Below are positions 1 to 6,742 of a stretch of DNA of 64,000 bases, one piece after another (positions within the stretch are counted from its first letter, which is position 1; each line of letters begins with the position of its first letter). Origin of the DNA: Mycolicibacterium sp. CBMA 247 (GTDB lineage Bacteria; Actinomycetota; Actinomycetes; Mycobacteriales; Mycobacteriaceae). The stretch is taken from positions 1,426,001 to 1,490,000 of the forward strand of contig NZ_VTGX01000002.1 of the NCBI RefSeq assembly GCF_009729095.1. The letters run 5' to 3'. A program made the position numbers and the translations under genes. Below the pieces are notes generated by a model. That model did not search any database. It was not told the origin of the DNA and saw only the letters and a list, made by a program, of their open reading frames with translations.

Positions 1-31
1 GCAGTCCAGGCCAACAGCACATTACCTCCGG

Positions 32-490
32 ATGTCCATACGGGTGACGGCCAATGAACCCTGTGGGGTCGCTGGGAATGGAGATATCGTCCATGATCCC
101 CATGTGTCGCCGATATCAAGGGAATTCGGGAGCGGAAACGTATCCGCCTCGGCAGTCGGGGCCGATACGGCCACGGTGTTGAGCTCCATGCCACATGTGG
201 TTTCTCGCACTGTGGCGGCGGTTGACTGTGCCAGGCCCGTGCACAGCGCTGACATCGCCCAATCGCGCCTGTTCGAGGACATCTTGCTCGGCGAGATCGC
301 TGAGCTGCGGGACCTTGTCGCGGGTGCCGAACTTCAGTGGCGACGCCTTCGGGACCGCAGCAGAGTGGCCGACGCCCCACTGCCGGAAGCGCTGGTTCGG
401 CTGTACCAGCGCATCGCCGAAGCTGAGCGTCTACTCGTACAACTGCGGTGCCGATTCGGCTACGGCGGAGATTCGTTCCGCGTGATTTAA
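32..490 (+). CDS. Hypothetical protein, small, possibly helical C-terminus
   Basis: A 152-residue open frame that I do not recognise. The second half (about residues 75-145) is rich in Arg, Leu, Glu and Ala and looks like two or three amphipathic helices ending in a Cys-Arg-Phe-Gly stretch; the first half has no visible domain and no signal peptide. There is no convincing ribosome binding site before the ATG at 32. An internal ATG at 188 would give a shorter protein made mostly of the helical part, so the start is uncertain. The frame lies alone at the window edge, ahead of the cupin gene on the same strand. Function unknown. Confidence 0.45.
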   Translation: MSIRVTANEPCGVAGNGDIVHDPHVSPISREFGSGNVSASAVGADTATVLSSMPHVVSRTVAAVDCARPVHSADIAQSRLFEDILLGEIAELRDLVAGAELQWRRLRDRSRVADAPLPEALVRLYQRIAEAERLLVQLRCRFGYGGDSFRVI

Positions 491-575
491 TCGCCGACTT
501 CACCTGTGAGGCTGCGACGGACATATATCGCGACCATGCCCCTGTGCCGCGGCCCGGGATGGCACGATTCTGGGT

Positions 576-920
576 ATGGAGAAGATCTCGCTCACCGCGA
601 TTGCACGTCAGCAGTTGGCCTCAGCCCGCGCGGCCAGCAGCGGACGAAGTGCCCACACGGTTTACGGCGGGCATGAACACCAGTTGCGCCAGACTTTGAT
701 CGCGCTGACCGAGGGCCACGGGCTCGACGAGCACGAGAGCCCGGGCGAGGCGACCCTGCAGGTGATCGAGGGCAGGGTGAAGCTGGCCAATTCCGAGGCA
801 AGCTGGGAAGGATCGCCGGGCGATCACATCGTCATCCCGCGCACTCGGCACAGTCTGTATGCGCTCGCAGATTCAGTGGTGCTGCTGACCGTCGTCAAGG
901 AAATGGGGCCGCACACCTAA
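576..920 (+). CDS. Cupin-domain protein
   Basis: A 114-residue protein with a single small beta-barrel cupin fold. Visible are a His-containing strand (GHGLDEHESPGEA, about residues 48-60), a Gly-containing turn (QVIEGRVKL) and the second motif with PGD and a PRTRHSL stretch, giving the usual metal-ligand His/Glu layout. There are no extra domains, so this is a stand-alone cupin of the kind used as small metalloenzymes or sensors; the substrate cannot be told. The ATG at 576 sits about 85 bases after the previous gene. A strong hairpin follows 31 bases after its stop. Confidence 0.75.
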   Translation: MEKISLTAIARQQLASARAASSGRSAHTVYGGHEHQLRQTLIALTEGHGLDEHESPGEATLQVIEGRVKLANSEASWEGSPGDHIVIPRTRHSLYALADSVVLLTVVKEMGPHT

Positions 921-951
921 TATGTAGAGAATTTTGTCAAGACGGCAAGGT

Positions 952-986
952 GAGGCGCCGCCGGGGAGCTACCCCGACGGCGCCTC
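952..986 (+). terminator. GC-rich hairpin downstream of cupin gene
   Basis: Perfect 9-bp outer arms (952-960 with 978-986) and 5-bp inner arms (962-966 with 972-976), separated by one C/A mismatch and closed by a 5-base loop at 967-971, followed by TTTG. Position and shape fit a transcription terminator for the cupin gene, although the U-tract is short, as is common in mycobacteria. It also lies at the edge of an IS110-type relic. Confidence 0.6.
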
Positions 987-1005
987 TTTGCTTCCCGGAC
1001 AGGTC

Positions 1006-1119
1006 ATAGGACGGGGTGAGGCGAGTCTGCTGCACCTCACCGGTGACGCTGTCGATGGCCGCTGCCGCTACCGAACGTGCGTGCACGTCCAGTCCAACAC
1101 TCGTACGCTCTGTAAACAC
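1006..1119 (-). pseudogene. Remnant of IS110-family transposase (N-terminal fragment)
   Basis: Read on the minus strand, about 38 codons match the start of actinobacterial IS110-type transposases: a TSVGLDVHARSV stretch containing the first catalytic Asp of the DEDD RuvC-like domain, then AAAIDxxTGEV and a TRLTPS strand. After this the frame loses similarity and runs into unrelated residues; the rest of the DEDD domain and the C-terminal Ser-containing domain are absent. It is an inactive relic. The non-coding stretch immediately upstream (1120-1238) resembles the left end of such elements. Confidence 0.7.
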
Positions 1120-1238
1120 CGGGGCCTCCCAGCACTGTCGGATAGACCGGGCAGGCGACTCCCTACTCGGTAACCCACGAACATGGGTGAGTGAGGCCCC
1201 GGCCCGCAACCCCCGACTCAACGCCGAAAGTCACCCAT

Positions 1239-1251
1239 ACCGTCTAGCTAG
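1239..1251. repeat. 13-bp direct repeat, left copy
   Basis: The sequence ACCGTCTAGCTAG is identical to 3432-3444. The CTAG-rich motif is rare in such GC-rich DNA. Bases 1248-1250 form the stop codon of the glycine-rich gene on the minus strand, the same repeat position that gives the stop of the XPB helicase in the right copy. It probably marks the boundary of the inserted segment 1252-3431. Confidence 0.8.
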
Positions 1252-2840
1252 CGGCCGGCGGCGCCTTTCGCGCCAGAACTTCCGGTGGAACCCGCTGCGC
1301 CGGTGTTGCCGCCGCCGGCGCCGATCGTGCCGCCGGCGCCACCCGCACCGCCTTGTCCACCGGCGCCACCCGCACCGCCCGCCCCGGAATGGCCAGCGGC
1401 GCCTGAGGATCCGAAGATACCGTGACTGCCGCCGGCGCCGCCGTTACCGCCCGCGCCGCCTGCGCCGCCAGTGCCGCCCTTTCCGCCTGCGCCGCCGTTG
1501 CCCTTCAAGGCGCCATCGGCCTTCGCAGATCCATTGCCTATGTAGCGGGCCCAGCCGCTGCCGCCGTTGCCGCCGGTGCCTCCCGTGCCTCCGGTGTTGC
1601 CGTTGCCGCCGTTGCCGCCGTTGCCGCCGGTCCCGCCGCTACCGCCTGAGCCGAAGATGGCTCCACCGTTTCCGCCCTTGCCGCCGTTGCCGCCTGCAGT
1701 GCCGTTACCGCCGGTCGCACCGGTGCCGCCTGTCCCACCCGTGCCACCGTTGCCGACCGTTGCAGTCGCGCCCGCATTGTTGGCGGTGGCCGTGGCGTCG
1801 CCACCGTTTCCGCCGGTGCCGCCCGCGGCGCCAGTGCCGCCGGTGCCTCCCGTGCCTCCGTTCCCGCCCACTGCGCTCACGTTGGCACCAATGGCTGGGG
1901 GTCTTACGTCCGCCGTACCGCCGTCACCGCCGGTGCCGCCGACCTCGCCCGGGATCCCATCCGATCCGGCATTGCCGATCTCGCCCCTGCAGCCGTTGGT
2001 CGAGCAGCTCGCGCCGTTGCCGCCCGTGTGTGCCGTGCCCGTCGGGGCGGGGTTCACGCCATTCGAGCCCTGAGAGCCGTTGCTACCGCGACCTCCGGCC
2101 CCGCCGTCACCGACCAACATCGCGCTGCCGCCGTTGCCGCCGTTGCCACCCGTACCTCCGGCGCCGCCAGCCCCGCCGTTGCCGAGCAGGCCCGACTTCC
2201 CACCGTTGCCGCCGTCCACACCAGCGACCGTCGAGTTCCAGCCTGCCCCGCCGTTGCCCCAGAGAAAGCCGCCTGCGCCGCCATCTGGATGGGCCTCGGT
2301 GCCGTCCAACCCGTTGCCGATCAACAAACCGCCGTCGCCGAACATCGGGGGCCCACCAATGTTGGGCGCCCCCGGCACCACCGAGGTCCGCGCGTCGGAG
2401 TTCGTCGGACTCGTTGGGTTCGACTGGGGAGTCGGGACCCCGCCCCAGCCGACCAGTGAGGCATTCGGGGTGCGCAATGCCGGGGCGGAGAAGATCGTTC
2501 CGGGCGTCGATGACCGTCCGGTCGACGTTGACGGTGCCTGCGCAGGGTCTACCAACAACTGTGGGAGCGACGGTGGCGACGTCCAACCAACACCGAGGGG
2601 GAGTGGGTAGGGCCTGGTTGGCAATGCCGAGTACGCATCGCCAAACAGTGGCAGCGAGACCCGCGTCAAGATCGGATCGATGGTCCCTGCCGTCAGAGCA
2701 GATTCGCTCGAACGCCCTGCCGACTCTGCGCCGTGGCCGACCCCACCGGCCGCGATCACACCCAACGACAGTGCCGCAGTAGCCATCATCGAAGTACTTC
2801 GCCGCTTGCTGTCGCCGCGATGCGCGTGCCTCGTGCCCAT
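1248..2840 (-). CDS. Exported glycine-rich PGRS-like protein without PE domain
   Basis: A 530-residue protein starting at an ATG preceded by a GGGGG-rich binding site. The N-terminus (MGTRHAHRGDSKRRS, then a hydrophobic Ala/Leu/Gly stretch ending near residue 40) reads as a signal peptide. A Pro/Ser-rich linker of about 130 residues follows, then about 350 residues of GNGG/GGAGG/GGTGG repeats, interrupted near the middle by a segment with two Cys residues. The repeat style is that of the PGRS part of PE_PGRS proteins, but there is no PE domain; export would go through the signal peptide. Likely cell-surface or secreted; function unknown. It lies between IS relics and borrows its stop codon from the 13-bp repeat, so it was probably acquired. 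An upstream start extending to 3053 is less likely because it would put 71 Arg/Thr-rich residues before the signal peptide. Confidence 0.75.
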   Translation of the reverse strand: MGTRHAHRGDSKRRSTSMMATAALSLGVIAAGGVGHGAESAGRSSESALTAGTIDPILTRVSLPLFGDAYSALPTRPYPLPLGVGWTSPPSLPQLLVDPAQAPSTSTGRSSTPGTIFSAPALRTPNASLVGWGGVPTPQSNPTSPTNSDARTSVVPGAPNIGGPPMFGDGGLLIGNGLDGTEAHPDGGAGGFLWGNGGAGWNSTVAGVDGGNGGKSGLLGNGGAGGAGGTGGNGGNGGSAMLVGDGGAGGRGSNGSQGSNGVNPAPTGTAHTGGNGASCSTNGCRGEIGNAGSDGIPGEVGGTGGDGGTADVRPPAIGANVSAVGGNGGTGGTGGTGAAGGTGGNGGDATATANNAGATATVGNGGTGGTGGTGATGGNGTAGGNGGKGGNGGAIFGSGGSGGTGGNGGNGGNGNTGGTGGTGGNGGSGWARYIGNGSAKADGALKGNGGAGGKGGTGGAGGAGGNGGAGGSHGIFGSSGAAGHSGAGGAGGAGGQGGAGGAGGTIGAGGGNTGAAGSTGSSGAKGAAGR

Positions 2841-3036
2841 CCATTTACCCCCGTTGTCGACTAGATACGTTGCAGAATCAAATTCTGGGAGGATGCTAAA
2901 CGGTGATGACGCCGGCGTCCGGAAAACCATACGGAAAGCTGTCAGAAACCTGAGTGCGAAACGTCTAGTTGTCACTCTCGGGGAGGTTGTGAACGGTGTG
3001 GTGCCGGTGAACAGGTGAGGGCCTCCGCCGGTATCG

Positions 3037-3051
3037 GTGTGGTTACCACAC
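3037..3051. promoter_or_regulatory. Small palindrome upstream of glycine-rich gene and IS481 relic
   Basis: GTGTGGT-T-ACCACAC is a perfect inverted repeat with 7-base arms and one central base. It lies in the 236-base gap between the divergent glycine-rich gene and the transposase relic. It could be an operator or part of the inverted end of the IS481-type element. The rest of the gap (2841-3036, 3052-3076) shows nothing else that I recognise. Confidence 0.3.
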
Positions 3052-3076
3052 ACACCCCGACTGCCAAGAGGTCCTC

Positions 3077-3431
3077 ATGACTCACCGTAATGCGTTCCTG
3101 TCCCTGGTCGCCTGACCCTGGCCCAGTGCGTCGTCGATGACGACTGGGCCCTGCAGCGTGCGGCCGAGCGGTTCAACTGCTCGCCGGCCACAGCCAAGAA
3201 ATGGGCCGATCGCTACCGCGTGGGCGGTGAGGCGGCGATGAGGGATCTGTCCAGCCGCCCCCACCAACTCCCGGTCCACCGAGAACGCCGCATCATCGGG
3301 CTGCGGTTCACCAAACGCTGGGGAGCACCACCACGCATCGCCGCCCACCTCAAGATCGCTTGCTCGACCGTGGAAGCGGTGCTGCGGCGCTACCGGATGC
3401 CGCTGCTGCGCCACCTGGACCAAAACACCGG
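3077..3431 (+). pseudogene. Frameshifted, truncated IS481-family transposase
   Basis: The frame opens with MTHRNAFLS, the usual start of IS481 transposases, but meets a stop at 3113. One base appears to be missing near 3104; in the next frame the protein continues as GRLTLAQCVVDDDWALQRAAERF, then NCSPATAKKWADRYR (helix-turn-helix), the SSRPH motif, and the second winged-helix segment ending at RHLDQNTG. The DDE catalytic domain is completely missing because the sequence is cut off at the 13-bp repeat directly before the XPB helicase stop. Non-functional relic. Confidence 0.85.
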
Positions 3432-3444
3432 ACCGTCTAGCTAG
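3432..3444. repeat. 13-bp direct repeat, right copy
   Basis: Identical to 1239-1251. Bases 3441-3443 are the stop codon of the XPB helicase on the minus strand. It joins the truncated IS481 relic to the end of the helicase gene. Confidence 0.8.
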
Positions 3445-5090
3445 ATCGCGGGGCCCAGCAGGTCGTCGGCGTCCTTGATGACGTAGCCGTAACCCTGCTC
3501 GGCCAGGAAGCGTTGCCGGTGCGCGGCGTACTCCGCGTCCAACGAATCGCGCGAGACCACCGAGTAGAACACCGCGCCGCCGCCGTGGGCCTTGGGCCGC
3601 AGCAGCCGGCCCAACCGCTGCGCCTCCTCCTGGCGGGACCCGAATGTGCCTGAAACCTGAACGGCCACAGACGCTTCCGGTAGGTCGATGGAGAAGTTCG
3701 CCACCTTCGAGACCACCAGGGTGGAGATCTCGCCGCGCCGAAACGCGTCGAACAGGGCCTCGCGTTCGGAGTTCTTCGTCGATCCCTGGATCACCGGGGC
3801 GTTGAGTTCCTGCCCCAGTTCCTCCAGTTGATCGAGATAGGCGCCGATCACCAGGGTCGGTTCGTCGGGGTGGCGTTCCAGGATCGAGCGGACCACCGCG
3901 ATCTTGGTGTGCACCGTCGAGCACAGTTTGTAGCGCTCCTCGGGCTCGGCGGTGGCGTAGAGCATCCGCTCGTTGTCGGTCATCGTGACCCGCACCTCGA
4001 TGCACTCGGCGGGGGCGATCCAGCCCTGGGCCTCGATGTCCTTCCATGGCGCGTCATAGCGCTTCGGGCCGATCAGCGAGAACACGTCGCCCTCGCGGCC
4101 GTCCTCGCGGATCAGCGTCGCGGTCAGGCCCAACCGGCGCCGGGACTGGAGATCGGCGGTCATCCGGAACACCGGTGCGGGCAGCAGGTGCACCTCGTCG
4201 TAGATGATCAGGCCCCAGTCGCGGGTGTCGAAGATCTCCAGGTGCTTGTACTCGCCCTTGGTGCGGCGGGTGATCACCTGGTACGTCGCGATGGTGACCG
4301 GGCGGATCTCCTTCTTCTCACCCGAGTACTCGCCGATCTCGTCCTCGGTCAGCGAGGTACGGGCCACCAGTTCGCGCTTCCACTGCCGCCCGGCCACGGT
4401 ATTGGTGACCAGGATCAGCGTTGTGGCGCCGGCCTTGGCCATCGCCGCGGCCCCGACCAGGGTCTTGCCCGCACCACACGGCAGCACCACCACGCCGGAG
4501 CCGCCCGCCCAGAACGAATCGGTGGCCATCTGCTGGTAGTCGCGCAGCTCCCAGCCGTCCGGGGCCAGCTCGATCGGATGGGCTTCACCGTCGACGTAGC
4601 CGGCCAGGTCCTCGGCCGGCCAGCCGATCTTGAGCAGCATCTGCTTGATGTGGCCGCGCTCGCTGGCGTGCACGATGACGGTGTCGTCGTCGAGGCGCGC
4701 GCCCAGCATCGGGGCGATCTTCTTGTGGCGCAGCACCTCGGTGAGCACTGCGCGATCCAGGCTGACCAGGACCAGACCGTGCACGGGGCTCTTCACCAAC
4801 TGCAGACGGCCGTACCGGGCCATCGTGTCGACGATGTCGACCAGCAGCGGCTGCGGGACCGGGTAACGCGAGAAGCTGACCAGGGCATCGACCACCTGCT
4901 CGGCGTCGTGGCCGGCCGCGCGGGCGTTCCACAACGCCAGCGGGGTGATGCGGTAGGTGTGCACATGCTCGGGGGCGCGTTCCAGCTCGGCGAACGGCGC
5001 GATCGCCGCACGAGCCGCCCCGGCCTGCTCGTGGTCGACCTCGAGCAGCACGGTCTTATCGGACTGCACAATCAGTGGCCCGTCGGTCAT
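3441..5090 (-). CDS. ercc3: XPB-type DNA repair helicase (SF2)
   Basis: A 549-residue superfamily-2 3'-5' DNA helicase of the XPB/Rad25 family, the mycobacterial Rv0861c orthologue, expected to unwind or translocate on DNA during repair. Walker A PCGAGKT is at residues 204-210, the DEVH box at 298-301, the XPB-specific RED motif at 328-330 after GLTATLI, and the helicase C domain carries the QRLGRLLRP motif VI. The N-terminal 180 residues hold the damage-recognition-like and XPB N-terminal regions. The ATG at 5090 gives the usual length. The gene is complete but its stop codon lies inside the 13-bp repeat. The helicase-associated gene at 6743 lies upstream on the same strand, separated by an esterase gene. 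Confidence 0.95.
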   Translation of the reverse strand: MTDGPLIVQSDKTVLLEVDHEQAGAARAAIAPFAELERAPEHVHTYRITPLALWNARAAGHDAEQVVDALVSFSRYPVPQPLLVDIVDTMARYGRLQLVKSPVHGLVLVSLDRAVLTEVLRHKKIAPMLGARLDDDTVIVHASERGHIKQMLLKIGWPAEDLAGYVDGEAHPIELAPDGWELRDYQQMATDSFWAGGSGVVVLPCGAGKTLVGAAAMAKAGATTLILVTNTVAGRQWKRELVARTSLTEDEIGEYSGEKKEIRPVTIATYQVITRRTKGEYKHLEIFDTRDWGLIIYDEVHLLPAPVFRMTADLQSRRRLGLTATLIREDGREGDVFSLIGPKRYDAPWKDIEAQGWIAPAECIEVRVTMTDNERMLYATAEPEERYKLCSTVHTKIAVVRSILERHPDEPTLVIGAYLDQLEELGQELNAPVIQGSTKNSEREALFDAFRRGEISTLVVSKVANFSIDLPEASVAVQVSGTFGSRQEEAQRLGRLLRPKAHGGGAVFYSVVSRDSLDAEYAAHRQRFLAEQGYGYVIKDADDLLGPAI

Positions 5091-5228
5091 GCGCGATCCG
5101 CTCTGCTACTCGCCGGGAAAGTCATGCAGGGGATCCCATCCACTCATCGCGGGAAGACTCATCCCGTCCATTATTCCGAATCGGCCGACATCCGCATTCG
5201 GCGCGGTGCGTCGAAGCACGTTGCACGG

Positions 5229-6665
5229 TCAGCGCGGGGCAGTCGCCGGCGGCGCGGTTGGCCGCGCGCCGCCGGACGGCAGCGGTACCCGAGCTACCCC
5301 GGGGGTTCCGATGTCTCCGGCCAGCCAGGGCAGCGTGGTGGTCAACACTTCTGAGGCGAACGGCCAGTTGTGCGCGCCCGGGAGGGTGGTGATCGCACAG
5401 CTGATGCCGTGGCTGCGGCCCAGGTCGCACAGGGTGTGTGCGGCCTCGGTCTGGTCGCCTGGGTTGCCCCCGGCGTCCTGCCCGCCGAGGCCGACCGCAC
5501 CGGGATTGACCGGGTGCGACCGGCGTTTGGTCGGGACTTCCGAGGAGATCACGAACCAACCGGATACCCCCTGGTACGGGCCGTGTTTATCGATCACGGT
5601 GGCCGGGTCGAAGGTGGACCACGCCGCGGCGTCCCCGCCGTAGAGTCGGTCGATGGTCTGATCCTTGGTGCCGGCGTTGGGACCGGTATCCCCGGCGATA
5701 TCGATAAAAGAACTGAACAACTCGGGATGCATCACTGTCAGATCCACCGCGCAGGTTCCGCCCATCGACCAGCCGACGACACCCCAGTTGGCGTCGTGCA
5801 CCCCGAAGGTAGTGGTCATGAACGGCGGCACGTCCTTGGTGAGATGGTCGGCGACGTTCCCGCGCGGACCGTTGACGCATTCGGTGTCGTTGTTGAACGA
5901 GCCGCCGACGTCGACGAAGACGAACACCGGGGCATTTCCGCCGTGGCTGTCGGCGAAGTCGTCGATGGTGGCGATCGCGTCGCCGCTGCGCGCCCAATCG
6001 GCCGGTGTGTTGAATTCCCCGGCAATCATCATCACGACGGGAAGTTTGGGTGCCGATGCGGCGAACCATGCCGGCGGCAGGTACACCAGTTCGTCGCGGT
6101 GCTTGAAGCCGGATTCGTCGGCGGGAATCGTTACGGGCACCAGCTCGCCGTGGGACGGGATCTCACCCCGTTTGCGCTGGTCGAGCGCGGTGGCCAGATC
6201 GGTTTCGCCGGGCAGGGGTCCCGCCGTCAACTCGTTCCAGAGCGCCGTGACCGTGGGAAAGTAGCCGACCCAGAGGTTGACCGCGACCCCCACGCTCAGC
6301 AGGCACAACGGGACCGCGGCAATCGACGCGGCCCGCCGACGCCAGTGGCTGCCGCGCCAGCCCAGTGCCAGCACGGCCGCCGCCAATCCGGTCAGCCCGA
6401 TCCATATCCACAGCGCCGCAGGTGCGGGATCGCCTGCGAGGCCCTGCGAATGGACAAACCAGCGGGCCCAGGCCGTAAGGCCCAGTCCGACCGCGATCGC
6501 ACAGGGCAGCCACATCAGGCGCCAGCGCCGGGTGCGCCATCCGATCGCCGCGATCAGCGCTATGGCCGCTATCGCCTGCAATGTCGGCGGCAGCCAACCG
6601 TGCAGCAGTGACACTCCCCGGTATGCGGGGGGCACCGGATTTGCTGCCATCAACATCGTTGCCAC
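5229..6665 (-). CDS. Membrane-anchored esterase of the antigen-85/esterase-D fold
   Basis: A 478-residue protein. The first 160 residues contain four hydrophobic stretches (about 25-45, 52-72, 85-102, 112-135), so the chain is anchored in the membrane. The following domain is an alpha/beta hydrolase related to esterase D and mycolyltransferases: VVMMIAGEF strand, a VFVFVDVGG strand, the nucleophile elbow GWSMGGT (Ser near residue 296) and a C-terminal GAHNW with the catalytic His. It probably acts outside the membrane on an acyl or trehalose-type ester; the substrate is not evident. The Ala/Pro-rich end is low complexity. The start is uncertain: ATGs at residues 1, 4 and 6 lack a clear binding site. 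It stands between the two helicase-related genes on the same strand. Confidence 0.8.
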   Translation of the reverse strand: MATMLMAANPVPPAYRGVSLLHGWLPPTLQAIAAIALIAAIGWRTRRWRLMWLPCAIAVGLGLTAWARWFVHSQGLAGDPAPAALWIWIGLTGLAAAVLALGWRGSHWRRRAASIAAVPLCLLSVGVAVNLWVGYFPTVTALWNELTAGPLPGETDLATALDQRKRGEIPSHGELVPVTIPADESGFKHRDELVYLPPAWFAASAPKLPVVMMIAGEFNTPADWARSGDAIATIDDFADSHGGNAPVFVFVDVGGSFNNDTECVNGPRGNVADHLTKDVPPFMTTTFGVHDANWGVVGWSMGGTCAVDLTVMHPELFSSFIDIAGDTGPNAGTKDQTIDRLYGGDAAAWSTFDPATVIDKHGPYQGVSGWFVISSEVPTKRRSHPVNPGAVGLGGQDAGGNPGDQTEAAHTLCDLGRSHGISCAITTLPGAHNWPFASEVLTTTLPWLAGDIGTPGVARVPLPSGGARPTAPPATAPR

Positions 6666-6742
6666 ATCAACATATTCGTGAACCGCTCTGTGAGCAGGCT
6701 GTGTTTCGCGTCTGCCTACGGGCGGATATCGGCGGTCATGCT

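Noticed and set aside
1320..2260. Possible CRISPR-like or satellite repeat array
   Set aside because: The periodicity is that of Gly-Gly-Asn/Ala codons in a protein-coding frame, with no fixed repeat-spacer units.
1016..2782. 588-residue Arg/Cys-rich frame on the plus strand
   Set aside because: It is the antisense shadow of the glycine-rich repeats; its Arg/Cys composition is an effect of GGN codons read backwards.
1248..2840. Annotation as PE_PGRS protein
   Set aside because: No PE domain precedes the repeats; the N-terminus is a signal peptide.
3082..4047. 321-residue frame on the minus strand through the IS481 relic
   Set aside because: Out-of-frame shadow of the helicase and relic, with no recognisable domain.
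3828..5354. 508-residue frame on the plus strand
   Set aside because: Antisense to the XPB helicase, whose motifs are complete; the composition is His/Asp/Gly-rich, as expected for a shadow.
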